A stretch of DNA of 64,000 bases from DATGJX01 sp963830545. Its GTDB lineage: Bacteria > Vulcanimicrobiota > Vulcanimicrobiia > Vulcanimicrobiales > Vulcanimicrobiaceae. Below the pieces are notes generated by a model. It saw nothing but the letters and a program-made list of their open reading frames with translations, was not told the origin of the DNA and searched no databases. The position numbers and the translations under genes were made by a program. The stretch lies in the NCBI GenBank assembly GCA_963830545.1, contig CAWHMK010000001.1, forward strand, positions 1-64,000, read 5' to 3'. Of this stretch, positions 20,436 through 29,411 are shown in pieces; within the stretch, counting starts at the first letter, position 1, and the number at the start of each line of letters is the position of its first letter.

Positions 20436-21866
20436 TTAGAAGTGGATACCCAAACCGACGTAGGGGCCGGTGTGCGTGAAGTCGCTCGGCGCATTCGTCT
20501 TGTTGCGGCCTTGGTCGCCCAAGAAGCCGAAGTCGAGGAATACGGGCACCGAATTTCCGCCCAGATTGACCGTCGCACCGATCTGATACTTCAGAACGCG
20601 GTACGCGAGATCGAACGGACCCGTCGGGCACACGTCCGTGCCGCACGTGCCTTTTACGCTCGGGTAGTAATACGCGCTGCCGTAGATCGAGAACGCCTGA
20701 TTGAGATCCGGTAATTTCTCGAGACCGAATCCCACGCCGTTCTCACGCGGGTAGCCGTAGTTGTTGGTGCGCCAGAGGTATCCCACGCCGATGTAGATGT
20801 GGGGATCCGCGACTTTCAAACCCAAACGCGCATCCACGTCAGTGTCTCTTGCCGAGAACGACGGAACGTACGTCTGAGCCTGCCCGCCGATGATCGTGAC
20901 GAAGCATTGGGGATCGGCCGGAACCGAACCGGGTGCCGTTCCGCAGTTATGCGGATACTGGTACTGGCGGAAATCGCCTTCGACCATCCACGGCAGATTG
21001 AACACGTTGAACTCCAGCGCACCGCGCACTGCGTACGAACCGCTGTTGCCGGTGTTGCCGGGGCTGAACTCGTTGTACACCTTGGGCTTGATGATGTAAT
21101 CGCCCGCGATGAAGTGATCTTGGTACGGCGTTGCCGCGGGGACGGGCGTCGGGGCCGTAGTCGGCGACGGCGCGGCGGCCGGTGGCGGCGTACCGGGCGG
21201 CGGCGGCGCAGTCGGCGTTACGTAACGCACGACGACGACGCGCCGGTCGGGCACCCATTGCACGTATGCTCCCATTCCCTCTGAGATCACGCGCAAGGGA
21301 ACGAGTATATGACCTTGATACATCATTGGCGGAACGTCCAGCGGACGCGTTTCGCCGTTGATCGTCACTTCAGGTCTGCCGACCGTGACTTTTACGTCGG
21401 AACCCGGCTTGGTCACATCGACGGTGCGCGTTGCCGGATCGTACGCGACAGTCGCCCCCATCTGTTCGAACATGGAACGCAGCGGAATCAAAATCGTGCC
21501 GCCGCGCACGAGCGCAGCCAAAACACGCCCTTGTTTCAGAACGTCCGGTTTCGAATAAACATGGTGGTCGTTGAAGAGAATCGGTATTTCGCCCGACGGC
21601 GGTGAGCCGAATTGCATCGGCGGCACATTTGCCGCGGGCGCGGTCGTTGCCGGCGCTGCGGGCGCAGCCGGCGACGCCATCGGACTTGCAGCGGGAGTCG
21701 CTGCAGCAGACGGCGATGGCGCCGGCGTGGCTTGTGCAATCACGTTGTGTCCGATGTTTCCACGCGTTGCATGCCCCGAGGGCGCGGCGACCGCTGTAAG
21801 TCCCATGCCCGCGCAAAGAAGCGCGCTGAGGACTCCGGTGCCCAGTCGTTTCAAAATTGCCTCCAT
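20436..21866 (-). CDS. Secreted copper-amine-oxidase-N domain protein with C-terminal beta-barrel-like region
   Basis: 476 residues. A signal peptide (GTGVLSALLCAGMGLTAVAA) is followed by an Ala/Pro/Ser linker. Residues about 90-220 form a copper amine oxidase N-terminal-type domain: two repeats of the pattern ILIPLRSMFEQMGATVAYD and ILVPLRVISEGMGAYVQW. A second Pro/Ala/Thr linker leads to a roughly 230-residue C-terminal part with alternating aromatic strands (YIGVGYLWR, SIYGSAYYYPS) ending in GLGIHF. A terminal Phe preceded by strands is typical of outer-membrane barrels. Probably a surface or outer-membrane protein; the exact role is unknown. Followed by a terminator. Confidence 0.75.
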   Translation of the reverse strand: MEAILKRLGTGVLSALLCAGMGLTAVAAPSGHATRGNIGHNVIAQATPAPSPSAAATPAASPMASPAAPAAPATTAPAANVPPMQFGSPPSGEIPILFNDHHVYSKPDVLKQGRVLAALVRGGTILIPLRSMFEQMGATVAYDPATRTVDVTKPGSDVKVTVGRPEVTINGETRPLDVPPMMYQGHILVPLRVISEGMGAYVQWVPDRRVVVVRYVTPTAPPPPGTPPPAAAPSPTTAPTPVPAATPYQDHFIAGDYIIKPKVYNEFSPGNTGNSGSYAVRGALEFNVFNLPWMVEGDFRQYQYPHNCGTAPGSVPADPQCFVTIIGGQAQTYVPSFSARDTDVDARLGLKVADPHIYIGVGYLWRTNNYGYPRENGVGFGLEKLPDLNQAFSIYGSAYYYPSVKGTCGTDVCPTGPFDLAYRVLKYQIGATVNLGGNSVPVFLDFGFLGDQGRNKTNAPSDFTHTGPYVGLGIHF

Positions 21867-21986
21867 AGATGTTGTCTTTTGGGAGATCCGCTCGGTCGTA
21901 CTAGACAGGTGCAGCAGTGCACCTTCGGTCTCCCTACTGCTTGAACGAACGAGGGCAAGCTCGAAGTTCCCCCTTGCTCGACAGCC
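21867..21986 (-). other. Structured leader upstream of barrel-protein gene
   Basis: On the minus strand this 120-base stretch contains the perfect hairpin AGGTGCA-CTGC-TGCACCT (21911-21928) flanked by GGAGACC and GACCGAGC, and an upstream GCAAG/CTTGC pairing. It may be a regulatory leader. It does not match a riboswitch that I can name, and no T-run terminator is seen. Confidence 0.35.
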
Positions 21987-23195
21987 CTAGGGAATATTCC
22001 CATATGCGCCGTTTTCAACCGACCGAGCAGTCGAAGGCAAGCGCCAGATCCAAGCGATTCCGCACGAAACCTCCACCGCCGCAAGCAGAAACGCAATGCG
22101 CGGCGCGGATGGGCTATTCATCGAATGCAAGCTGCTCAGCAATGCGGTAGCAATCAGCGGGGCGACGATTTGCGGCAGCAACAATGCGAGATTCCACATT
22201 CCCATTGCCGTCGCGAGCGCGAAACGCGGCAGAAACTGACAGCCGAGCGCCCAATCCGCGGTGACGAACACGCCCCACGCCAATCCGGCGAGCACCGCAC
22301 CGGCAGCAGCAGCCCCAAATGCATGCGAAAACAAAAAAGCAACGAGCGCGAGAACGAATCCCGCGCCTCCTGCCGCAGCGACCGCGCGGCGATCGATGCG
22401 ATCGGCAGGACGCGCGGCGATAGTCGCGCCTGCTGCGGCGCTCGCCGTTACGAGCAGGATAAAGGCTCCCGTCAGCATTCTGGTATTCGACGGCATCAGA
22501 TCCCGAACGTAAAAGAACAAATACCCAAGCAGCGTGTAGAAGCCCAAGAATACGAACGCGCGAGAGATGAACAAATCCACAAATGCGCGCGTGATACGCA
22601 GCGGTTCCTCGCGTACCGCAAGGAGCGGAAGCGATCTCACGTGCGACGCAGTGACCGCACACGATGCGAGAACCGTAGCGCCGAGGAGCAGAGCCAGCAC
22701 TCGAAGGTTGCCTACGAAAGCGGCGGCCAGTGCGCCGCACGCATTTCCCGCGCTCTGCAGCGCCGCCATCCATGAAGAGGCCCTGCCTATTTCCCGATCG
22801 GGAATGAAATCGGGAATGACGGCTTGATACGGGCCGATGGCGATATTCATCCCGATCTGCAGAATGACGATAGACTCGAAGAGTTGGCGAAGCGAAGGCG
22901 CGGCGTAGAACCACAGCAGCGCGGGAACCGCGATTGCGGCCCCGGCGACGTAGAATTCGATGCGGCGGCTGCCTCGTCTGCGGCGCCGATCGGAGATGAT
23001 TCCAATCGTTATCTGGGTGATCGCGGCAACGGCAGCGCCTGCGCCTGCAATGGGTCCGTAAGCGGCTATCGCATGCCCGTGCGCGAGTTCGGAGATGCGA
23101 ACCTGCATGGAGACGCCCAGCAGCGCGCCCCATACGACCTGGATTCCGAACCAGAAAATGCCGAGAAGTGAGGCTTTAGGCGTTCGCGACGGCAT
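21987..23195 (-). CDS. Major facilitator superfamily transporter
   Basis: 402 residues with about twelve hydrophobic segments. Between segments 2 and 3 lies GIISDRRRRRGSRR, matching the MFS motif A region (GxxSDRxGRR). The fold and the PDFIPDREIGRASS loop after segment 4 resemble the sugar-cation symporter / SLC45-like branch. Substrate unknown. The start overlaps the end of the nucleotidyltransferase gene by 20 bases, so the two are coupled. Confidence 0.82.
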   Translation of the reverse strand: MPSRTPKASLLGIFWFGIQVVWGALLGVSMQVRISELAHGHAIAAYGPIAGAGAAVAAITQITIGIISDRRRRRGSRRIEFYVAGAAIAVPALLWFYAAPSLRQLFESIVILQIGMNIAIGPYQAVIPDFIPDREIGRASSWMAALQSAGNACGALAAAFVGNLRVLALLLGATVLASCAVTASHVRSLPLLAVREEPLRITRAFVDLFISRAFVFLGFYTLLGYLFFYVRDLMPSNTRMLTGAFILLVTASAAAGATIAARPADRIDRRAVAAAGGAGFVLALVAFLFSHAFGAAAAGAVLAGLAWGVFVTADWALGCQFLPRFALATAMGMWNLALLLPQIVAPLIATALLSSLHSMNSPSAPRIAFLLAAVEVSCGIAWIWRLPSTARSVENGAYGNIP

Positions 23196-23916
23196 ACCGG
23201 TACTCGTTCAAATCGTCGACGTCGTACGCGAGTTCTGCCGGTGCTCCGCGGATCGCCCGCGCCGCGATTCTCAGCAAACGCTGCGCTTGCGTTTCCACCT
23301 GCGCGACGCTCAAACGTCCGAATGCAAACCGCAGGAGCAGCACTGGTCCGGTCAGGCGCGCCATCCTCCAAACACTCTTGCGCGCGTCAAAAAACTGCGT
23401 GGCAAAACGTTCTATCCGATCGCGCGAGTGCGGCGGAATTACGAACGCTCCGCCGTTGACCACCTTCTCGCCCCCGAGCACGACCCCGAACGGCGGCGCC
23501 GCCGGAAACCGGCCGCAAAACGCACTCCAATCCGTCAACGGCAATGCGAGCGTCTGCGGCGGAACGCGTTCGAGAAACGCAAGCAGTACCCGGCCCGTTA
23601 CGAAGGGCATATCGCTCGTGAGATACAGCAGCGCCGCTTGTTCGTCCCAAGCATGAAGCGCGCGCCGGAGGTTTTCCGCGCCGTCGTCGCTTTCGTCGAT
23701 GACCTTCTCGACGGTGCTGCCGCAGGCCGAACGTACGTCCGCGCCGCCGACGACCGCGATGCGTTCGATTCCCGCCGCCCGGAGCGCCTCTATCGTAATT
23801 TGTAAAAGCGTTTTGCCGGCGAATGGGGCAAGCGCCTTGACATGAGTGCCGAGCGCGAGTGCGAACTCACCGTCGACCCTTCCACCCGCGGTGATGACGG
23901 CATCGTACTTCACCAT
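23176..23916 (-). CDS. MobA-like NTP-transferase domain protein
   Basis: 246 residues from ATG 23916. The in-frame extension upstream reads through the DUF72 gene and is rejected. VKYDAVITAGGRVDGEF replaces the usual LAGGxSxRMG loop; LAPFAGKTLLQITIEAL and YLTSDMPFV (metal-binding Asp) follow. The glycine-rich loop is degenerate, so nucleotidyl transfer is probable but the substrate is not clear. Starts 17 bases after the DUF72 stop. Confidence 0.72.
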   Translation of the reverse strand: MVKYDAVITAGGRVDGEFALALGTHVKALAPFAGKTLLQITIEALRAAGIERIAVVGGADVRSACGSTVEKVIDESDDGAENLRRALHAWDEQAALLYLTSDMPFVTGRVLLAFLERVPPQTLALPLTDWSAFCGRFPAAPPFGVVLGGEKVVNGGAFVIPPHSRDRIERFATQFFDARKSVWRMARLTGPVLLLRFAFGRLSVAQVETQAQRLLRIAARAIRGAPAELAYDVDDLNEYRYAVANA

Positions 23917-23932
23917 CGTTCTACGGCACGGA

Positions 23933-24781
23933 TCATAGCAGCGTATCCTGCGCCGGGGGCCGCGGAATCTTCGGAATCGCCGCATCGGCTTGGCTTCCAT
24001 AGCGCTCGCGCAGGATGTCGGCGAACAATTCCGCGTTACGGGCGGCATTGCCCCGGGCGTGATTGTTGAAAAAAGCAAACGTCGTTTCCGCGCGCTCGTT
24101 CATTTCGGCAATGCGATTCGTCCACGGGTCCAACTCCGCTGCGGTATAGTCGTGGTCGTACCGGCTCGTATTGTCTCCGGTCCACCATTTGGACGCATTT
24201 CGTCCGTGAAAGCGCACGTAACCGACGGCGCACGTTACGTCGGAGCTCGGCCGCATGAGCGTCTCGTATGCCGGCATGTCGACGTTGCACCAGCCGACGC
24301 CCAGTTCGCAGAGCAAATCGAAATATGCTGGCGTTTGCCATTCGCGATTGCGAAATTCCGCGACCAGCGTCAGCGGCTGCAGCGCTTCGATCGCCGCGCG
24401 CAGATAGCGTTCGGTACGTTCGTTGGGCTTGAACCCATTCGGAAATTGCAGCAGCGCGCAGCCGAACTTACCCGAGTCCAGGAGAGGAACGAGGGTCTCG
24501 ACGAACGCGTGCGCGTCCGGATGCACCCGCCCCAAACCGTCTTGCGGTGGATGCGAAACCGTCTGCGGCACCTTGAAGCAAAACCGGAACGCTTGCGGCG
24601 TGCGCGCGTTCATGCGGGCGACGGTTTCGCGCCGCGGCACCCCGTAAAACGACGCATCGATTTCGACGGCGGGAAAGCAGTTCGCGTAATACGCCAGCAT
24701 CTCGTTCTGCCGGATGGTGCCCGGATAGAACGGACCAACCCAGTCTTTGTACGAGTAGCCGCACGTGCCGACGTAAATCAT
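23933..24781 (-). CDS. DUF72 (YecE-like) protein
   Basis: 282 residues, beginning IYVGTCGYSYKDWVGPFYP, the standard DUF72 start, with VEIDASFYGVP and FCFKVPQTVSHPP characteristic of this TIM-barrel family. Function is not established in the family. The ATG at 24781 follows the T-run of a strong terminator with only a few bases between, so expression requires read-through or an unusual promoter. Confidence 0.88.
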   Translation of the reverse strand: MIYVGTCGYSYKDWVGPFYPGTIRQNEMLAYYANCFPAVEIDASFYGVPRRETVARMNARTPQAFRFCFKVPQTVSHPPQDGLGRVHPDAHAFVETLVPLLDSGKFGCALLQFPNGFKPNERTERYLRAAIEALQPLTLVAEFRNREWQTPAYFDLLCELGVGWCNVDMPAYETLMRPSSDVTCAVGYVRFHGRNASKWWTGDNTSRYDHDYTAAELDPWTNRIAEMNERAETTFAFFNNHARGNAARNAELFADILRERYGSQADAAIPKIPRPPAQDTLL

Positions 24782-24786
24782 AGGAT

Positions 24787-24817
24787 AAAAGAGGACCCGG
24801 CCGGCGGCCGAGTCCTC
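24787..24817 (-). terminator. Rho-independent terminator after rpsM
   Basis: Minus strand GAGGACTCGGCC (24806-24817), three-base loop, GGCCGGGTCCTC (24791-24802), then TTTT. Twelve base pairs with one G-T. It ends the long rplC-to-rpsM operon and abuts the DUF72 start codon. Confidence 0.9.
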
Positions 24818-24838
24818 GATGCATTCGCGATGGCCGCG

Positions 24839-25225
24839 TTACTTCTTCGCGGCGGCTTTCTTCTTGTTGCCCACCGTCTTCTTGGGGCCCTTACGCGTAC
24901 GCGCGTTCGTCTTGGTGCGCTGCCCGCGAACGGGCAGACCGCGACGGTGGCGCACCCCGCGATAGCAGCCGATGTCCATCAGGCGCTTGATGTGCGAGCT
25001 GACTTCGCGGCGCAGGTCACCTTCGACTTTGATGCCTTCGCCGTCGATGGCCTCACGCAGCTTGCGCTCCTGCTCCTCGGTAAGGTCCTTCACGCGCGTA
25101 TCCGGATTCACACCGGCGCGAGCGAGCAATTTCTGCGAGGTCGGAACACCGATCCCGTAGATGTACGTGAGCGCAATTTCGATGCGCTTGTCGCGCGGCA
25201 GATCGATGCCTGAAAGACGTGCCAT
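24839..25225 (-). CDS. rpsM: 30S ribosomal protein S13
   Basis: 128 residues. Starts ARLSGIDLPRDKRIEIALTYIYGIG and contains HRRGLPVRGQRTKTNARTRKGP; the Lys-rich tail is typical. Contacts the head of the 30S subunit and the P-site tRNA. Fifteen bases separate it from rpmJ. Normally rpsK follows, but here the operon is terminated after rpsM. Confidence 0.97.
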   Translation of the reverse strand: MARLSGIDLPRDKRIEIALTYIYGIGVPTSQKLLARAGVNPDTRVKDLTEEQERKLREAIDGEGIKVEGDLRREVSSHIKRLMDIGCYRGVRHRRGLPVRGQRTKTNARTRKGPKKTVGNKKKAAAKK

Positions 25226-25240
25226 TTTGCTATGCCTCTC

Positions 25241-25357
25241 CTAGCCCTGCACTTGTTTGTGCTTGGGATTGACGTCGCAGATCACGCGCACTTTGCCTTC
25301 GCGGCGAATGATCTTGCATTTTTCACAGATTCGTTTTACCGACGGTCTAACTTTCAT
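25241..25357 (-). CDS. rpmJ: 50S ribosomal protein L36
   Basis: 38 residues: MKVRPSVKRICEKCKIIRR, then VICDVNPKHKQVQG. The Cys-Cys-Cys-His zinc ribbon is complete, so this is the zinc-containing (C+) form. Position just before rpsM is conserved across bacteria. Confidence 0.96.
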   Translation of the reverse strand: MKVRPSVKRICEKCKIIRREGKVRVICDVNPKHKQVQG

Positions 25358-25411
25358 TTTGATCGATCTACCTTTTTGTCTCGCCCCTCGCACGCGCTCG
25401 GGATGGATTGT

Positions 25412-25501
25412 TCACTTGTACCGGTAGGAACTCGGTCGCCGGACGGCGCTCTCGCGGCCGGAACCGCGTCTCCCGCGTGCCGCGTATTGCACTCCGATCA
25501 T
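25412..25501 (-). CDS. Possible 29-residue basic ORF coupled to map
   Basis: An ATG overlaps the map stop codon (ATGA) and opens 29 codons rich in Arg and Gly (AARGRRGSGRE). It occupies most of the gap where infA is often found, but it is not IF-1. The coupling suggests possible translation; there is no homologue I recognise. It may be chance. Confidence 0.2.
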   Translation of the reverse strand: MIGVQYAARGRRGSGRESAVRRPSSYRYK

Positions 25502-26301
25502 GCGGCCATCTCTTCCTTCGGCCGATACTTTCCAACGTCGGGATGCTCGCCGATGTCACGCAGCGTCAAGATTCTTGGACCCTCGTCCGTAATCGCGATG
25601 GTATGCTCGAAGTGCGCTGCGAGTTTACCATCTGCCGTGACGACTGTCCAGCCGTCCTGCAATGTTTCAACCGAATAATGGCCTTGGGTTATCATGGGCT
25701 CGATCGCCAAAACCAGGCCGGGCCGCAGTTCCAGGCCGGCGCCGGCGCGGCCGTAGTTGGGGACCTGCGGTTCCTCGTGCATGTTCGTCCCGATGCCGTG
25801 CCCCACGAGTTCGCGCACCACGCCGTACCCGTTCGACTCGGCGTGCTGCTGCACCGCAAAGCCAATGTCGCCCAAATGCTTGCCCTTCGTCATCTGCGCG
25901 ATGCCGATCATCAAACACTCCTGCGTAACGCGCATCAGCCGCTCCGCGTTCTCGCCCACCTTGCCGACCGCGACGCTGACGGCGGAATCGCTGACATAGC
26001 CGTCGAGCGTGGTGCCGATGTCGATAGAAAGCAAGTCGCCTTCCTGCAGCACGTACTCGCCGGGGATTCCGTGCACGACTTCTGCGTTCGCCGACGTGCA
26101 AATACTGCACGGATAACCGTGATAGCCTTTGAACGTCGGAACTCCGCCCATCGATCGAATGCCCTGCTCGGCGAGAGCGTCGAGTTCGCGCGTGGTCATG
26201 CCGGGCTTCACCGACCGCATCAGATCGCCCAGCACCTTTGCGGTGACTTTCCCGCTGCGCCGCATCTTCTCGATTTCGCGCGGCGATTTGATCGTTATCA
26301 C
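25498..26301 (-). CDS. map: Methionine aminopeptidase, type I
   Basis: 267 residues. Removes the initiator Met from nascent proteins. Metal ligands are recognisable: DIGTTLDGYVSDSA (two Asp), ELVGHGIGTNMHEEP (His), AIEPM and HFEHTIAI (two Glu). The start overlaps the adk stop by four bases, a standard spc-operon arrangement. Confidence 0.96.
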   Translation of the reverse strand: MITIKSPREIEKMRRSGKVTAKVLGDLMRSVKPGMTTRELDALAEQGIRSMGGVPTFKGYHGYPCSICTSANAEVVHGIPGEYVLQEGDLLSIDIGTTLDGYVSDSAVSVAVGKVGENAERLMRVTQECLMIGIAQMTKGKHLGDIGFAVQQHAESNGYGVVRELVGHGIGTNMHEEPQVPNYGRAGAGLELRPGLVLAIEPMITQGHYSVETLQDGWTVVTADGKLAAHFEHTIAITDEGPRILTLRDIGEHPDVGKYRPKEEMAA

Positions 26302-26954
26302 CGCGCTGCGCGCTCCGCAGAATCGATCTTCGCGACGATTTCTCGCGTGACGTCCGCGACGGGCGCGAGCGCGTCGATTTCGAAGAGCTTCCCCGCGCGC
26401 CGGTAGTAATCGACGAGCGGCGCGGTTTGACGTTCGTACACGTCGAGTCGTTTTGCGACCGTTCCCGGACTGTCATCTTCGCGCTGCACAAGGGGGCCGC
26501 CGTCTTCGTCGTCGATGCCGGCAACGCGCGGCGGATTCGTCAGCGTGTTGTAGGAACGTCCCGTGCGCGGATTCGTCCAGCGTGACGTGAGCCGCGTGAA
26601 GAGCGTCCGGCGATCGGCGTCGAACAACACGACCGCGTCGAGCGGCGCTTTCAACTCATCGAGCAGCGCGTCGAACGCTTCCGCCTGCGCTACCGTGCGC
26701 GGAAAACCATCCATGATGAAGCCGCCGTGCAGATTTTCGAGCTCCGCTTCGATCATCTTGATGATGACTTCGTCGGGAACGAGCGCACCGCTCACCATGT
26801 ACTTCTCGGCGAGCTTGCCGAGCTCGGTTCCCTTACTGCGGTTCTCGCGCAGAATGTCGCCAGTCGAAATCTGCTTTGCGCCGAAATGCTGCTGCAAAAT
26901 CTGCGCCTGGGTGCCCTTGCCCGCACCCGGCGGACCCAACAAGACGAGACGCAT
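26298..26954 (-). CDS. adk: Adenylate kinase
   Basis: 218 residues. P-loop GPPGAGKGTQA at the N-terminus, GFPRTVAQAEAF near residue 85, and a long LID domain (SRWTNPRTGRSYNTLTNPP) without zinc-binding Cys residues. Balances AMP, ADP and ATP. Its start lies one base from the secY stop. Confidence 0.97.
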   Translation of the reverse strand: MRLVLLGPPGAGKGTQAQILQQHFGAKQISTGDILRENRSKGTELGKLAEKYMVSGALVPDEVIIKMIEAELENLHGGFIMDGFPRTVAQAEAFDALLDELKAPLDAVVLFDADRRTLFTRLTSRWTNPRTGRSYNTLTNPPRVAGIDDEDGGPLVQREDDSPGTVAKRLDVYERQTAPLVDYYRRAGKLFEIDALAPVADVTREIVAKIDSAERAAR

Positions 26955-28247
26955 CAGCGCTTGATGAATCCTCGGTAGTCGCGCATCGCCAGGCGCGCTT
27001 CAATCTGCGTTATCGTATCGAGCGCGACGCCGACGACGATCAGGAGCGAGGTGGAGCCGAGATAGAACGTCGTGACCGACAGACCGCGCTGGAGCGCGCC
27101 CGGCAGCACGGCGAGCAGGCCCAGATAGATCGCGGCGGCGGTCGTAATGCGCAGGAGAATACGGTTGATGTAATCGACCGTCGGTTGTCCCGGGCGGATG
27201 CCCGGAATGAACGACCCGCTCTTCTTGAGGTTGTCGGCGATGTCTTTGGTGTTTACCACGACCGCGCTGTAGAAGAACGTGAACACGACGACGAGCACGA
27301 AATACACGAGGTTGTACAGCCAGGAGTTCGGGCTGAAATTCACGCTGACCCAGGCTGAAACGCCCGCCCAGATTCCGGCGGCGCCGCCTTTGTTGAACCA
27401 TGACAGCGCCTGCTGCGGAAGCAGCAGGATCGATATCGCGAAGATAATCGAGATGACGCCGGCGTTGTTCAAACGCAGCGGAATATACGTCGAGCGGCCT
27501 GCGAACATCTTGCGCCCGACCACGCGGCGCGCTTGCTGCACCGGCACCCGGCGCTGCCCCTGGTACAGGAACACGATCGAGATGATCACCGCTATCGCGA
27601 TCACGATGTAAAGAATGAGGTTCGCGATCGACTCGCCGCCCTTCGACGTCGAGGCATATGTCTGCGCGACGTACTGCGGGTAGCGCAACACGATGCCGAT
27701 GAAGATGATCAGCGAAACGCCGTTGCCGATGCCTTTATCGGTGATCTGCTCGCCGAGCCACATCAAGAAAAGCGTGCCGCCGACCATCGCGGTCACGACG
27801 AACAGCATGAACCAAATCGAGTTGTCGTAGAACACGCCGGCCTGGCGCATGAGGTTTGCCATGAAGAACGCCTGCAGCGTAGCCAATACGATCGTGAGCC
27901 AGCGCGTATACTGGCCGATCTTCTTGCGGCCTTCCTCGCCGCCTTTCTTGGCCAGTTCCTCGAGCTGCGGCAACACGACCGTCATGAGCTGCATGATGAT
28001 CGACGCGTTGATGTACGGCGTGATGCCCATCGCGATGATCGACAACTTTTGAAGCGCGCCGCCCGACAGAAACCCGAGCAGGTTATAGAACACGCCCTGC
28101 GAGAGCAGACTTCTGCCACACCGGCTCGTTCACGTTGGGCAACTGCACGTGAATCATGAACACGAACGAGGCGAACGCGAAAAGCACGAAAAACACCCGC
28201 CGGCGAATGTCCGGAACCAGCAGCGCCGCGCGAAGATTGTTCAGCAA
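26954..28247 (-). CDS. secY: Preprotein translocase subunit SecY, frameshifted in this sequence
   Basis: Ten-helix channel of the Sec translocon. The first 46 codons (TTG at 28247, directly after the rplO stop) encode LLNNLRAALLVPDIRRRVFF and the first membrane segment. The rest, starting LSQGVFYNLLGFLSGGALQ, is in another frame. The change is near 28109, where AAGTCTG should be AAGCTG: one extra base. GITPYINASIIMQL and the cytoplasmic loop GQRRVPVQQARRVVG are intact. Essential gene, so probably a sequence error. Confidence 0.94.
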
Positions 28248-28850
28248 CTACGCTTCCTCGATGTGCGCGCCTGCAGCGGTGAGCGCTTCACGCGCGCTCG
28301 TGGAGAATACGACGTCGCGGAAACGCAGTCCCGAGGGAAGCGTCTTACCCGTCTTGCTGCCGCCCAGAATCTTGACTCCGTCGAGTTCGGCTTTGATCTT
28401 CTTGGCGACTTTGAGCGTCTGCGGCGTGACTTCGACCGCCGCATCCCAGTCGGCAAGATCGTGCAGGTTCACGACGGCGTAGCGGCTGCGGAAGTGCCCG
28501 ATGTCGCGCGCTTTCTGCGAATAACCGCGACGATGCGGAAGCCGGCGCGCCCAGGGCGTTTGACCGCCTTCGAATGCGGGACCTTTGCCGCCGCCCGAAC
28601 GGACCGTCTGGCCTTTGCCGCCTTCGCCGGCGGTTTTCACCAGGCCCGAACCGTGACCGCGGCCGACGCGCGTGCGTTTCGGCCAGCTTCCTTGCGCAGG
28701 TTTGACCGCGCCCAGCGAAAGCAACGAACCCGTGGGCGTGGCGATGCTCGCCTTGTTCGGGGTCGATTTCGCTTTCGCGGATTTCGCTTTCGAAGGGGCC
28801 TTCGCGCTGGACTTGGCGCTAGCCGTCTTCTTTCTTTTTGTTTCTGCCAT
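28248..28850 (-). CDS. rplO: 50S ribosomal protein L15 with basic N-terminal extension
   Basis: 200 residues; L15 is usually about 145-150. The core starts at LLSLGAVKPAQGSWPKRTRVGRGHGSG, preceded by roughly 42 residues of Lys/Ala/Ser-rich low-complexity sequence. The C-terminal part has VEVTPQTLKVAKKIKA. Directly downstream of rpsE with no rpmD (L30) between them. Confidence 0.95.
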   Translation of the reverse strand: MAETKRKKTASAKSSAKAPSKAKSAKAKSTPNKASIATPTGSLLSLGAVKPAQGSWPKRTRVGRGHGSGLVKTAGEGGKGQTVRSGGGKGPAFEGGQTPWARRLPHRRGYSQKARDIGHFRSRYAVVNLHDLADWDAAVEVTPQTLKVAKKIKAELDGVKILGGSKTGKTLPSGLRFRDVVFSTSAREALTAAGAHIEEA

Positions 28851-28862
28851 GACGTTCTTTCT

Positions 28863-29378
28863 CTATGCGGCGAAGATGTCGGCGACGGTCTTGCCGCGCA
28901 GCTTCGCGACTTGTTCGGCGGTTTTCAAACTGCGAAGCGCTTCGACGGTGGCGTACACCACGTTCACCGGATTGCTCGTACCGAGCGACTTGGTGAGAAT
29001 GTCGTGAATCCCCGCGAGTTCCAGCACCGCGCGCATCGGACCACCGGCGATAACGCCCGTACCAGGCGCGGCGGGCTTGAGCAGCACGCGAGCTGCACCG
29101 ATCGTGTGATTGACTTGATGCGGAATCGTCTTCTCGACCATCGGCACGGTGACGAGGTTTTTCCTGGCCGCCTCGACGGCTTTACGAATTGCTTCCGGCA
29201 CTTCCCCCGCCTTGCCGATTGCGAATCCGACGCGTCCTTTGCGGTCGCCGACTACGACGAGCGCGCTGAAGCTGAAACGCTTCCCGCCTTTGACCACCTT
29301 GGCCACGCGGTTCACGCGCACGACGGTCTCTTCGAATCCGGAATTGTCGCGTTCGCGACCACCACCACGGTATTGCAT
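28863..29378 (-). CDS. rpsE: 30S ribosomal protein S5
   Basis: 171 residues from ATG 29378. An upstream ATG six codons earlier overlaps the GGAGCGCC ribosome site, so the later start is preferred. Contains VRVNRVAKVVKGGKRFSFSA and GVIAGGPMRAVLELAGI. Involved in decoding accuracy at the 30S entry channel. Confidence 0.96.
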   Translation of the reverse strand: MQYRGGGRERDNSGFEETVVRVNRVAKVVKGGKRFSFSALVVVGDRKGRVGFAIGKAGEVPEAIRKAVEAARKNLVTVPMVEKTIPHQVNHTIGAARVLLKPAAPGTGVIAGGPMRAVLELAGIHDILTKSLGTSNPVNVVYATVEALRSLKTAEQVAKLRGKTVADIFAA

Positions 29379-29411
29379 GCTAACGGCGCTCCGCATTACG
29401 TTGAAAATTCA

